Positions 40,213-49,172 of a DNA stretch of 64,000 nt are shown here, piece by piece. A program made the translations under genes and the position numbers. Within the stretch, counting starts at the first letter, position 1; every line of letters begins with the position of its first letter. Under the pieces are notes generated by a model, which was not told where the DNA came from, ran no database searches, and worked only from the letters and a program-made list of their open reading frames with translations. The stretch comes from Paraburkholderia acidipaludis NBRC 101816. GTDB taxonomy: Bacteria; Pseudomonadota; Gammaproteobacteria; Burkholderiales; Burkholderiaceae. The DNA lies in the NCBI RefSeq assembly GCF_000684975.1, contig NZ_BAXZ01000011.1, positions 23,933 to 87,932 on the forward strand, written 5' to 3'.

Positions 40213-43063
40213 GGGAGGGCTTCGAATCGGCTACGGGTTTGAGTTCGGCAGGAGCGGGGGACGCGGCGGCCGGCTCGCCCTCTTCCGTGTCCGCGGGCAG
40301 CGGCGGCGGCGACTCGACGGGCAGCGCGAACCAGAACGAGGCGCCGAGCACGCGTCCGTCGTCGTCGACCCGGTTGCCCGCGCCGATTGTACCGCCGTGC
40401 GCCTCGACGATCGCGCGGCAGATCGCGAGCCCGAGCCCGATGCCGGGCTTGGCGGATTCCTTCTCGCCGCGCGTGAATTTTTCGAAGATGCGCTCGCCCA
40501 TGCCGGCCGGCAGGCCCGGCCCGCTGTCGTCGATCGTCACGCGCACGAACGGCGCGCCGCCGATGTCGACGCGCCGCGCGCCGATGGCGAGCGGCGTGTC
40601 GGGCGGCGTGTACTTCGCCGCATTCTCCAGCAGGTTCGAGAAGAGCCGCTCCATCAGCACGGCGTCGAGCTGCAGGAGCGGCAGACCTTCCTCCAGCCTG
40701 ACCTGGAGAGGATGGCGCGCGAGCACGCGCCGGCACGCAGCGAGCGCCGCGCCCACGGTCTCTTCGAGCAGCGTCCATTGGCGGTTCAGCTTCAGGCTGC
40801 CGGCCTGCAGGCGCGCCATGTCGAGCAGGTTCGTGACGATGCCGGTCATGCGCAGCGCCTCGTCGTGAATCGCTTCGATCAGTTCTCCCGAACGGGGATC
40901 CTCGGGCGCGCCGGTCGCCTCCCAGGTCTGCGCGAGCATCGACGAGAAGCCCACGATCGTCGTGAGCGGCGTGCGCAGGTCGTGCGAGATGGCCGAGAGC
41001 AGCGAGTTGCGCAGCCGCTCCGACTCCATGTTCACGAGCGCGTCGCGCGCGATGTCGACGTAGTGCACGCGTTCGAGCGCGAGCGCGATCTGGGCGGCGA
41101 ACGCGTCGAACATGCGCTGCTGCTCGGGCACCTGCAATTCGTGCGGATCGCGCGTGACGACCGCGAGCACGCCGCGCGTGCGCATGGGCGCCTTGAGCGG
41201 CTGGTAGCGCGCCAACGCGGCCGGCAGCGTGTCGGTGCCGCGGCCGGCGGGCTTCTGCTGGTCGTACACCCACTGCCCTACGTCGGTATCGAGGCTCGCG
41301 GCGTCGAGCATGATCTGCGGATCGGGCTCCTCGATCTTCTGCTGGACCTTGTCGGCGCTGTCGGGCAGCAGGAGCGCCACGCGCGCGCCGAACACCTCGC
41401 TCACATGACGGCTGCCGATGCCGACGATCTGCTCGGTGGTCAGCGCCGCCGCCAGCTCGCGCGCCATCGCGTACATCGCCCCCGTGCGCTGCTCGCGGCG
41501 CTGGGCGATGCTCGCCTCGCGGCGCAGGCTCGACGTGAGGTGGCTGATGACGAGCGAGGTCAGCAGCATACCCATGAAGGTCAGCAGATATTGCGTGTCG
41601 CTCACCGAAAACGACATGCGCGGCGGCACGAAGAAGAAGTCGAACGCCGCCACGCTCGCGAAGGAAAGCAGCACGCCGGGCCCGCGCCCGAGCCGCGTCG
41701 CCGTGAAGATCACGCCGAGCAGGTAGAGCATCACAAGGTTCGCGAGGTCGATGCGGTCGATCAGCTGGCTCGATACCAGCGTGATGCAGGCACAGATCAC
41801 GAGCGCAGCCGCATACGCGCGCGGCGGCGAGCGATGGCCGCCGCCCGGCGCGAAGGCGTCGCGCCACGCATTCGCCGCGCGCGTCGCCGCGCCGGCGCCG
41901 GAGGGCTCGCGCGCGAGCGTGGTGTCGCCCGCCGCCGCACGCACGAGCGTGAGATCGACGTCGCCGGCTTTTTCCGCGAGACGCTCGCCAAACGGCCGGC
42001 GCAGCCAGCGCGAGACACCGGTGCGCAGCGAAGCGCCCGCCACCAGCTTCGAGACGTTGCGCAGCCGCGCATAGCCCGCGAGTGTCGTGGCCGCGTCCTC
42101 GCCCGCGAGCGTGGCCGTTTCCGCGCCCATCTCCGAGGCGAGCTTCAGCGCGCCGAGCGTGCGTTCGCGCGTGGCGTCGGGCAAGCGCTGGAGCTTCGGC
42201 GTTTCGACATAGACGGCGATCCAGTCGGCCTTCAGGCTCGCCGCGAGGCGCGCCGCCGCGCGCACGAGCGCGTTGGCTTCGGCGCCGGGGCCGACACAGA
42301 CGAGCAGCCGCTCGCGCGCCTGCCAGACGTGCTGGATCGAGCGGTCGGCGCGGTACTCGCGCATCTGCGCGTCGACGCGATCGGCCGTGCGGCGCAGCGC
42401 GAGTTCGCGCAGCGCGATGAGGTTGCCCTTGCGGAAGAAGTTGCGCACCGCGCGCTCGGCCTGCGCGGGCATATAGACCTTGCCGTCGCGCATGCGGTCG
42501 AGCAGTTCCTCGGCCGGCAGGTCGACGAGCGTCACTTCGTCGGCATGGTCGAACACGCGGTCGGGCACGGTTTCCCAGACGCGGATGCCGGTGATCTGCC
42601 CGACCACGTCGTTCAAACTTTCGAGGTGCTGAACATTGACCGTCGTATAAACGTCGATGCCCGCATCGAGCAATTCGTAGACGTCCTGCCAGCGCTTCAT
42701 GTGGCGCGCGCCGGGCACGTTCGAATGCGCGAGTTCGTCGACAAGCACGAGCTGCGGCTTCCTCGCGAGCGCGGCATCGAGATCGAACTCTTCGAGCGTG
42801 CGGCCGCGATAGACGATCTGCGAACGCGGCAGCACGTCGAGCCCGCTCGTAAGCGCGGCGGTCTCGCTGCGCCCATGCGTCTCGACGATGCCCACGACGA
42901 CATCGACACCCTCTTCCGCGCGCCGGCGCGCGGCCTGCAGCATCGCGTAGGTCTTGCCCACGCCCGCCGACGCGCCGAAGAAGATCTTCAGCTTGCCGCG
43001 GCGCGCTTTTTCCTCGTCGCGCTGGAGTCGGTCGAGCAGTTCGTCGGGATCGGGACGGTTCAT
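40205..43063 (-). CDS. kdpD: Sensor histidine kinase KdpD
   Basis: Membrane sensor of potassium limitation and osmotic stress, 952 residues from the ATG at 43063. Order: N-terminal KdpD domain with Walker A GASAGVGKT (residues 30-38) and LVLVDELAHSN; a USP-like domain; four membrane helices (from about residue 440); a GAF-like domain; HisKA with SAISHDLRTPLTT (phospho-His); and HATPase with SGPGLPAGMGERIFEKF. A longer frame (start 43171) adds a basic, non-conserved segment. The gene is separated from kdpC by 156 bp that includes a strong hairpin. Confidence 0.97.
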   Translation of the reverse strand: MNRPDPDELLDRLQRDEEKARRGKLKIFFGASAGVGKTYAMLQAARRRAEEGVDVVVGIVETHGRSETAALTSGLDVLPRSQIVYRGRTLEEFDLDAALARKPQLVLVDELAHSNVPGARHMKRWQDVYELLDAGIDVYTTVNVQHLESLNDVVGQITGIRVWETVPDRVFDHADEVTLVDLPAEELLDRMRDGKVYMPAQAERAVRNFFRKGNLIALRELALRRTADRVDAQMREYRADRSIQHVWQARERLLVCVGPGAEANALVRAAARLAASLKADWIAVYVETPKLQRLPDATRERTLGALKLASEMGAETATLAGEDAATTLAGYARLRNVSKLVAGASLRTGVSRWLRRPFGERLAEKAGDVDLTLVRAAAGDTTLAREPSGAGAATRAANAWRDAFAPGGGHRSPPRAYAAALVICACITLVSSQLIDRIDLANLVMLYLLGVIFTATRLGRGPGVLLSFASVAAFDFFFVPPRMSFSVSDTQYLLTFMGMLLTSLVISHLTSSLRREASIAQRREQRTGAMYAMARELAAALTTEQIVGIGSRHVSEVFGARVALLLPDSADKVQQKIEEPDPQIMLDAASLDTDVGQWVYDQQKPAGRGTDTLPAALARYQPLKAPMRTRGVLAVVTRDPHELQVPEQQRMFDAFAAQIALALERVHYVDIARDALVNMESERLRNSLLSAISHDLRTPLTTIVGFSSMLAQTWEATGAPEDPRSGELIEAIHDEALRMTGIVTNLLDMARLQAGSLKLNRQWTLLEETVGAALAACRRVLARHPLQVRLEEGLPLLQLDAVLMERLFSNLLENAAKYTPPDTPLAIGARRVDIGGAPFVRVTIDDSGPGLPAGMGERIFEKFTRGEKESAKPGIGLGLAICRAIVEAHGGTIGAGNRVDDDGRVLGASFWFALPVESPPPLPADTEEGEPAAASPAPAELKPVADSKPSHE

Positions 43064-43170
43064 GCGGATCGGAGTTCGGGTTGTGCGCTTCTGACCACGC
43101 GAGTCGCGTGTGCCATGATGAGTCATGCTGATCGTCTCACCGCGGCGCCTGAATGGCAAACAAAACGGCA

Positions 43171-43203
43171 AACCGCACGCCGCGCTTGCCGCGGCGTGCG
43201 GTT
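43171..43203 (-). terminator. Strong hairpin between kdpC and kdpD
   Basis: A perfect 14-bp stem, AACCGCACGCCGCG with CGCGGCGTGCGGTT, and a 5-base loop, in the 156-bp kdpC-kdpD gap. On the minus strand it is followed by TGCCGTTTTGTTTG. It could partly terminate, so kdpDE would be made at a lower level than kdpFABC, or it could protect the kdpFABC mRNA end. Confidence 0.6.
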
Positions 43204-43219
43204 GGGGCGACCGCGACGC

Positions 43220-43810
43220 TCAGCCGACCTGCTTGCCGTCGAGCGCGAGGTTCAATTCGAGCACGTTCACGCGCGGCTCGCCGAGAATGCCGAACTGGCG
43301 GCCCTTCGTGTAGTGATCCACGAGCGCCTGCACATCCGACGGATTCAGGTGACGCGCCTTCGCTACGCGCTCGATCTGATACGCCGCCGCGGCAGGCGAA
43401 ATCTCAGGATCGAGGCCGCTGCCCGACGAGGTCACGAGGTCCGCCGGGATCGGCTGCGAAACATCGGTGCCCGCCGCCTTGAGCGCGGCGATGCGGCCTT
43501 TGATTTCGTCGGCTAGCGCCGGGTTGGTCGGGCCGAGGTTCGAGCCGCCCGAGCTCGTCGCGTTGTACGGATTCGGCGAGGTGGCCGAGAGGCGGCCCCA
43601 GAAGTACTGCGGCGCGTCGAACTGCTGACCGATCAGCTCGGAGCCCACGACCTTGCCGTCGGATTCGACGAGGCTGCCGTTGGCCTGGCGGTGGAACACC
43701 GCCTGGCCGAACGCGGTCATCACGGCCGGATAGGCGAGACCCGTGAGTGCCGTGAGCACGGCGAAGATCACGATGAGAGGGCGTATTAGTGGAAACTGCA
43801 ACGATTTCAT
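43220..43810 (-). CDS. kdpC: Potassium-transporting ATPase subunit KdpC
   Basis: Single-pass stabilising subunit of the KdpFABC complex, 196 residues. The N-terminal helix is PLIVIFAVLTALTGLAYPAVM. The periplasmic part has the family motifs LIGQQFDAPQYFWGRLSAT, SGGSNLGPTNPAL, DLVTSSGSGLDPEISPAAA and the C-terminal LNLALD. It starts at 43810, 29 bp after kdpB. A very long frame upstream is a shadow of kdpB and is rejected. Confidence 0.97.
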   Translation of the reverse strand: MKSLQFPLIRPLIVIFAVLTALTGLAYPAVMTAFGQAVFHRQANGSLVESDGKVVGSELIGQQFDAPQYFWGRLSATSPNPYNATSSGGSNLGPTNPALADEIKGRIAALKAAGTDVSQPIPADLVTSSGSGLDPEISPAAAAYQIERVAKARHLNPSDVQALVDHYTKGRQFGILGEPRVNVLELNLALDGKQVG

Positions 43811-43839
43811 GTTCTTTCCCGAATGTGCATGTGTGCCGG

Positions 43840-45927
43840 TCAGACCCAGCCGAACGCGGCCAGAACCATGTCGATCAGCTTGATGCACGGAAACGGCAGG
43901 AGAATGCCGCCGAGGCCGTACACCAGCAGGTTGCGGCGCAACAGCGACGCCGCGCCGAGCGGCCGATACTTCACGCCCTTGAGCGCCAGCGGAATCAGCA
44001 TCACGATGATGAGCGCATTGAAGATCACCGCCGAAAGGATCGCCGACGCCGGCGAAGTCAGATGCATGACGTCGAGCACGCGCAGTTGCGGATACGTGGT
44101 CGCGAACGCTGCCGGGATGATCGCGAAGTACTTCGCGACGTCGTTGGCAATCGAAAACGTCGTCAGCGAACCGCGCGTCATGAGCATCTGCTTGCCGATC
44201 TCGACGATCTCGATGAGCTTGGTCGGGTTCGAGTCGAGGTCGACCATGTTGCCCGCTTCCTTCGCGGCCTGCGTGCCGGTGTTCATCGCCACCGCGACGT
44301 CGGCCTGCGCGAGCGCCGGAGCGTCGTTGGTGCCGTCGCCGGTCATCGCCACGAGCTTGCCCTGCGCCTGGTGTTCGCGAATGGTCGCGAGCTTCGTTTC
44401 CGGCGTCGCTTGCGCGAGGAAGTCGTCCACACCGGCTTCGGCGGCGATCGCGGCGGCGGTCAGGCGGTTGTCGCCCGTCACCATCACGGTCTTGATGCCC
44501 ATCTTGCGCAGTTCGGCGAAGCGTTCCTTGATGCCGCCCTTCACCACGTCCTTCAGCTCGATCACGCCGAGCACCTGGGCGCTCGCGCCTTCCGCGCGCT
44601 GCGCCACGACGAGCGGCGTGCTGCCGCGGCGCGCGACGTCGTCCACCGCCGTCTCGACTTCGGCCGGGAAACGGCCGCCGTTCGCTTCGACGTAGTTCTT
44701 GATCGCGTCGGCCGCGCCCTTGCGGATCTCGCGGCCCTGGAGGTCCACGCCGCTCATGCGCGTCTGCGCGCTGAACGCGAGGAACACCGGATGCAGCGTC
44801 GCCATGTCGCGCTGGCGAATGTTGAAGCGCTGCTTCGCGAGCACGACGATGCTGCGGCCTTCCGGCGTTTCGTCGGACAACGAAGCGAGTTGCGCGGCGT
44901 CCGCGAGCGCTTCTTCCTGGACACCCGGCGCGGCAACGAACGCCGACGCCTGGCGGTTGCCGAGCGTGATCGTGCCGGTCTTGTCGAGCAGCAGCACGTC
45001 CACGTCGCCGGCGGCTTCCACGGCGCGGCCCGAAGTGGCGATCACGTTGGCCTGCATCATGCGGCTCATGCCCGCCACGCCGATCGCCGAAAGCAGACCG
45101 CCGATCGTCGTCGGAATCAGGCACACGAGCAGCGCGACGAGCGCGGTGATCGTCACGACGTGCCCCATCTTCGCGGCTTCGACCGAGAAGATCGAGAACG
45201 GCAGCAGCGTCGCGGTAGCGAGCAGCAGCACGATGGTCAGCGCGACGAGCAGGATCGTGAGGGCAATCTCGTTCGGCGTCTTCTGACGCTTCGCGCCTTC
45301 CACCATCGCGATCATGCGGTCGAGGAACGCCTCGCCCGGGTTCGCCGTGACGCGCACGACGATCCAGTCGGAGAGCACGCGCGTACCGCCCGTCACCGAA
45401 GAAAAGTCGCCGCCCGACTCGCGGATCACCGGCGCGGATTCGCCCGTGATCGCCGACTCATCGACCGAGGCCACGCCTTCGATCACTTCGCCGTCGGCCG
45501 GGATCGTGTCGCCGGTTTCGACGAGCACCACGTCGCCGCGGCGCAGGTCCGAAGCGGTCATGATGCGGATGGGCGCCTTCGGATGCGGCTCGTTGAGCTT
45601 CTTCGCCATCACGTCGCGCTTGGCCTGGCGCAGCGATGCGGCCTGCGCCTTCGAACGGCCTTCGGCGAGCGCTTCGGCGAAGTTCGCGAAGAGCACCGTG
45701 AACCACAGCCACAGCGCGACGGCGAGAATGAAGCCCGCGGGCGCTTCGGCCTGCCCCATGAGCGCCGCGACCCAGAGGATCGTCGTGAGGATGCTGCCCA
45801 CGTACACGCAGAACATCACGGGGTTGCGCAACTGGGTGCGCGGTTTTAGCTTGCGGAACGAGTCCACGATGGCCGGACGCACGAGCGCCGGATCGAACAT
45901 GGACCGTGTTGCACTATGCTGATTCAT
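43840..45927 (-). CDS. kdpB: Potassium-transporting ATPase ATP-binding subunit KdpB
   Basis: P-type ATPase subunit that powers potassium uptake, 695 residues. The A domain has TGES (161-164). The phosphorylation site is D315 in LLLDKTGTITLG, the nucleotide domain follows, and the hinge has MTGDGTNDAPALAQADVAVAMN. Membrane helices lie near 37-85, 220-290 and at the C-terminus. It is 16 bp after kdpA. Confidence 0.98.
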   Translation of the reverse strand: MNQHSATRSMFDPALVRPAIVDSFRKLKPRTQLRNPVMFCVYVGSILTTILWVAALMGQAEAPAGFILAVALWLWFTVLFANFAEALAEGRSKAQAASLRQAKRDVMAKKLNEPHPKAPIRIMTASDLRRGDVVLVETGDTIPADGEVIEGVASVDESAITGESAPVIRESGGDFSSVTGGTRVLSDWIVVRVTANPGEAFLDRMIAMVEGAKRQKTPNEIALTILLVALTIVLLLATATLLPFSIFSVEAAKMGHVVTITALVALLVCLIPTTIGGLLSAIGVAGMSRMMQANVIATSGRAVEAAGDVDVLLLDKTGTITLGNRQASAFVAAPGVQEEALADAAQLASLSDETPEGRSIVVLAKQRFNIRQRDMATLHPVFLAFSAQTRMSGVDLQGREIRKGAADAIKNYVEANGGRFPAEVETAVDDVARRGSTPLVVAQRAEGASAQVLGVIELKDVVKGGIKERFAELRKMGIKTVMVTGDNRLTAAAIAAEAGVDDFLAQATPETKLATIREHQAQGKLVAMTGDGTNDAPALAQADVAVAMNTGTQAAKEAGNMVDLDSNPTKLIEIVEIGKQMLMTRGSLTTFSIANDVAKYFAIIPAAFATTYPQLRVLDVMHLTSPASAILSAVIFNALIIVMLIPLALKGVKYRPLGAASLLRRNLLVYGLGGILLPFPCIKLIDMVLAAFGWV

Positions 45928-45943
45928 TTTGAAGTAGTCCTGT

Positions 45944-47749
45944 TCAGTGCACGCCCATCATGATCAGATGCTCGACGCCGGGGCCGAGGGCGAGCGCGGG
46001 CACGTAGGTCAGCGCGCCGACGAGCAGCACGGTGCCGAGCAGCAGCACGACGAAGAGCGGGCCATGCGTGGGCAGCGTGCCGCCGGTAACGGCTATGCGC
46101 TTCTTGCCGGCGAGCGAGCCGGCGATGGCGAGCACCGGAACGATGGTGCCGAAGCGACCGAACCACATGGCGATGGCGAGCAGCCAGTTATAGAACGGCG
46201 TGTTCACCGAAAGCCCTGCGAAGGCGCTGCCGTTGTTGTTCGCGGCCGAGCTGAACGCATACAGGATTTCCGAGAAGCCGTGCGCGCCGGGGTTGGCGAT
46301 GCCCGCCTTGCCCGCGTCGGTCAGCACGGCGATCGAGGTGCCCACGAGCACGAGCATCGGCGTGAGCAGCACGACGATCGCCACCATCTTCATCTCGAAG
46401 GACTCGATCTTCTTGCCCACATACTCAGGAGTACGTCCGATCATGAGACCCGCCACGAACACCGCGAGCAGCGCGAATACGAGCATGCCGTAGAGCCCCG
46501 AGCCAACGCCGCCGAAGATCACTTCGCCGAGCTGGATGAGCAGCATCGGAACCAGGCCGCCGAGCGGCGTGAGCGAGTCGTGCGCCGCGTTCACCGCGCC
46601 GCACGAGGCCGCTGTCGTCGCCACGACGAAGATGCCGGTCTGCGCGATGCCGAAGCGCGTTTCCTTGCCTTCCATGTTGCCGCCGGCCTGCAGCGCGCTC
46701 GCGTGCTGATCGACGTTCAGCGAGGTCAGCATGGGGTTGCCGGCCTGCTCGGCGTTCAGCTCGAAGCCCACCGCCACCGCGAACGCAATCGTCATGACCG
46801 CGAGCACGGCAATCCCCTGGCGCCGGTCGGCGATCACATTGCCGAACACGAGACAGAGCGCGGCCGGAATGATCAGGATGGCGATCATTTCCACGAAGTT
46901 CGAGAACGGCGTGGGGTTCTCGTACGGATGCGCCGAGTTCGCATTGAAGAAGCCGCCGCCGTTGGTGCCGAGCATCTTGATGGCGACCTGCGAAGCCACC
47001 GGGCCCATGGCGAGCGTTTGCGTCGTGACCTTCGTGTCGACCGTCACGGCGTTGCCTTGCGCGTCCTTCACCGGGTTGCCCTGGGCGTCAAGCCTGGGCG
47101 CGGCGTAGGTCGTGGTCTGCAGTGTCGGCACGTCCTGATACGACTTGAAGTTCTGGATCATGCCCTGGCTCATCAGGAGCGCAGCGATGATCGCCGCCAT
47201 CGGCACGAGAACGTAGAGCGTCGTGCGCGTGAGGTCGACCCAGAAGTTGCCGATCGTCTTCATGGAGTGGCGCGCGAAACCACGGATCAGTGCGATCACG
47301 ACCACGATGCCCGTCGCCGCCGAAAGGAAGTTCTGCACGGTGAGGCCGAGCATCTGCGTGAGATAGCTCACGGTCTGCTCGGGCGTGTAGTCCTGCCAGT
47401 TCGTGTTGGTGACGAACGAGACTGCCGTATTGAACGCACCGTCCACCGTCATCGGACCGAACTGTTGCGGATTGCCCGGCAGCCAGCCCTGGACGCGCAG
47501 CAATACGTAGAGGAACAGCGCACCGAGCGCGTTGAACGAGACGGTGGCGAGCGCATAACGCTTCCAGTCCATCTCGGACTCGCGATCGACACCGGCCAGG
47601 CGGTAGAGGAGATTCTCGACGGGTGCGAAGAGCCGCACGACACGCGAGCGTCCGTCGAGCACGCGCGTGATATAGCCCGCGACCGGCACGGCAAGCGCGA
47701 GCAGAACGACGATGAAAATCCCGGCTTGCAGCAGATTGTTGCCGTTCAT
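45944..47749 (-). CDS. kdpA: Potassium-transporting ATPase potassium-binding subunit KdpA
   Basis: Channel-like potassium-selective subunit of KdpFABC, 601 residues from the ATG at 47749. The protein has about ten helices and four pore-loop repeats, visible in FNTAVSFVTNTNWQ, MLGTNGGGFFNANSAHP, TAASCGAVNAAHDSLTPLGG and FSSAANNNGSAFAGL. The start overlaps the kdpF stop by four bases. The TNTNWQ and TNGGGFFNANS segments are the selectivity-filter regions of the family. Confidence 0.98.
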   Translation of the reverse strand: MNGNNLLQAGIFIVVLLALAVPVAGYITRVLDGRSRVVRLFAPVENLLYRLAGVDRESEMDWKRYALATVSFNALGALFLYVLLRVQGWLPGNPQQFGPMTVDGAFNTAVSFVTNTNWQDYTPEQTVSYLTQMLGLTVQNFLSAATGIVVVIALIRGFARHSMKTIGNFWVDLTRTTLYVLVPMAAIIAALLMSQGMIQNFKSYQDVPTLQTTTYAAPRLDAQGNPVKDAQGNAVTVDTKVTTQTLAMGPVASQVAIKMLGTNGGGFFNANSAHPYENPTPFSNFVEMIAILIIPAALCLVFGNVIADRRQGIAVLAVMTIAFAVAVGFELNAEQAGNPMLTSLNVDQHASALQAGGNMEGKETRFGIAQTGIFVVATTAASCGAVNAAHDSLTPLGGLVPMLLIQLGEVIFGGVGSGLYGMLVFALLAVFVAGLMIGRTPEYVGKKIESFEMKMVAIVVLLTPMLVLVGTSIAVLTDAGKAGIANPGAHGFSEILYAFSSAANNNGSAFAGLSVNTPFYNWLLAIAMWFGRFGTIVPVLAIAGSLAGKKRIAVTGGTLPTHGPLFVVLLLGTVLLVGALTYVPALALGPGVEHLIMMGVH

Positions 47750-47838
47750 TCGATATCCTCCGCGCGCAGCAGCGCATGGACCAGATAGACGAACAGCAAG
47801 AGCGTTGCTGCCCCCGACAACCACAGAATCCAGGTCAT
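47746..47838 (-). CDS. kdpF: KdpF, small subunit of the potassium ATPase
   Basis: A 30-residue single-helix membrane peptide (WILWLSGAATLLLFVYLVHA, then LLRAEDIE). Length, helix and the C-terminal YLVHALLRAE pattern are typical of KdpF, which stabilises the KdpABC complex. Its start overlaps the stop of the upstream 41-codon ORF (ATGA), and its stop overlaps the kdpA start, so three ORFs are coupled in a row. Confidence 0.9.
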   Translation of the reverse strand: MTWILWLSGAATLLLFVYLVHALLRAEDIE

Positions 47839-47960
47839 GAACGAGCTCCCGTAGCGCCTTGATCGGCGCGCCGGTACTGCATGAGCTTCTCGCAGCCGGC
47901 GATCAACGCATATGTGAGCCCCGCGAATACCGCTAGCCCCCCGATGTACAGCACATCCAT
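47835..47960 (-). CDS. Uncharacterised 41-residue membrane peptide at the head of the kdp operon
   Basis: The ORF begins MDVLYIGGLAVFAGLTYALI and contains one hydrophobic helix ending in GCEKLMQYRRAD, with a basic C-terminus outside the helix. GGAGA is placed 9 bp before the ATG at 47960, a good ribosome binding site. An in-frame ATG at 47975 is less well placed. Its stop overlaps the kdpF start by four bases. It resembles small ORFs seen near kdp operons of other proteobacteria, but I know of no assigned function. A structural or regulatory partner of KdpFABC is the simple guess. Confidence 0.7.
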   Translation of the reverse strand: MDVLYIGGLAVFAGLTYALIAGCEKLMQYRRADQGATGARS

Positions 47961-48030
47961 TGTCGTGTTCTCCATTGACGGATGCCCGGAACAGTAAGGG
48001 TTTACACGTCAAGAACGGATTAAAGGTGGA

Positions 48031-48048
48031 GGGGGTGGTATAAAAATC
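48031..48048 (-). promoter_or_regulatory. KdpE-box-like sequence upstream of the kdp operon
   Basis: On the minus strand GATTTTTATACCACCCCC. It resembles the AT-rich tract plus C-rich end of the Escherichia coli KdpE site (TTTATAC ... ACCCC). It lies about 70 bp upstream of the first kdp ORF. A TTGACG motif follows it (around 48005-48010), but no good -10 at 17 bp was found. Confidence 0.4.
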
Positions 48049-48076
48049 TCGTAAACATGCGGAAATGGCGCCATAA

Positions 48077-48108
48077 CGAAAAGGCGCGCTGGCCAGGCCA
48101 GCGCGCCT
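48077..48108 (-). terminator. Rho-independent terminator after the quinone oxidoreductase gene
   Basis: A perfect 12-bp inverted repeat AGGCGCGCTGGC/GCCAGCGCGCCT, followed on the minus strand by TTTTCGTT, between the quinone oxidoreductase stop and the kdp control region. Confidence 0.85.
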
Positions 48109-48148
48109 CGAGTCGGCGAATCGCTTAACGGTGGTTGCTCAGGAAAAC

Positions 48149-49123
48149 TCAGGGAATCAGGATCGTCGAGCCGGTCGTGCGGCGCGCTTCGAGATCGGCG
48201 TGCGCCTGGCCCACATCCTTGAGCGCGTAGCGCTGATTGATCGACGTTTTCACCTTGCCCGAGCTCACGACCTCGAACAGTTCGGCGGCCATCGACTCGT
48301 AGTCGCTGCGTTTGGCGATATAGCTAAAGAGCGTGGGACGCGTGAAGAAAAGCGACCCGCGTCCGGCGAACTCCGACGAATCGATCGGCGGCAGCGGCCC
48401 CGACGCGTTGCCGAAGCTCACGAACAACCCCAGCGGCGCGAGGCAGTCGAGCGACTTCGTGAAGGTGTCCTTGCCAATCGAGTCGTACACCACCGGCACG
48501 CCCGCGCCATTCGTGATCTCGCGCACGCGCGCCGTGAAGTCCTCGCGCGTATAGACGATGGGATAGTCGCAACCATGCGCTTTCGCGATCTGCGCTTTCT
48601 CGTCGGAGCCTACGGTGCCGATCACCGTCGCGCCGAGCGCCTTCGCCCACTGGCACACGAGGAGGCCCACACCGCCCGCCGCGGCCTGAATGAGGATCGT
48701 GTCGCCGGCCTTCACGCGATACGTGCGGCGCAGCAGATATTGCGCGGTCAGGCCCTGCAGCATGATCGAAGCGGCGGCCTCGTCGCTGATCGCGTCGGGC
48801 AGACGAATCACCTGGTCGGCGCGCAACACGCGCTCCTGCGCATAGGCGCCCGGCGGCCGCGCGACGTAAGCCACGCGGTCGCCCACCTTGAGGTCGCTCA
48901 CGCCCGGCCCCACCGCGCTCACCTCGCCCGCCGCCTCCATGCCGAGCCCCGCGGGCAGCGGCTGCGGATAGAGGCCGGTGCGAAAGTACACGTCGATGTA
49001 GTTCAGGCCGCAGGCTGTCTGCTTCAGGCGAATCTGGCCCTCGCCCGGCTCGCCCGCTTCGACGTCCACCCACTGCATGACCTCGGGGCCGCCGGTCTTC
49101 TCGATACGGATCGCTTTGCTCAT
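48149..49123 (-). CDS. NADPH:quinone oxidoreductase (QOR/zeta-crystallin type)
   Basis: 324-residue MDR-family enzyme. Motifs: the quinone oxidoreductase beginning MSKAIRIEKTGGPEVMQWVD, GLNYIDVYFRTGLYP, and the NADPH site LIQAAAGGVGLLVCQWAKALG, with VIGTVGSDEKAQIAKAHGCD after it. No zinc ligands are seen. It reduces quinones, usually by one electron, and may protect against electrophiles. It has its own strong terminator and is transcribed in the same direction as mgsA upstream. Confidence 0.92.
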   Translation of the reverse strand: MSKAIRIEKTGGPEVMQWVDVEAGEPGEGQIRLKQTACGLNYIDVYFRTGLYPQPLPAGLGMEAAGEVSAVGPGVSDLKVGDRVAYVARPPGAYAQERVLRADQVIRLPDAISDEAAASIMLQGLTAQYLLRRTYRVKAGDTILIQAAAGGVGLLVCQWAKALGATVIGTVGSDEKAQIAKAHGCDYPIVYTREDFTARVREITNGAGVPVVYDSIGKDTFTKSLDCLAPLGLFVSFGNASGPLPPIDSSEFAGRGSLFFTRPTLFSYIAKRSDYESMAAELFEVVSSGKVKTSINQRYALKDVGQAHADLEARRTTGSTILIP

Positions 49124-49172
49124 TGTGTCTTCTCCACTGTGGAGTGTTGAGGCGGTGGCGGGCTGACGGCGC

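Noticed and set aside
39956..43516. Plus-strand open frame of nearly 1200 codons opposite kdpD
   Set aside because: Composition is that of an antisense frame and no domain is recognisable.
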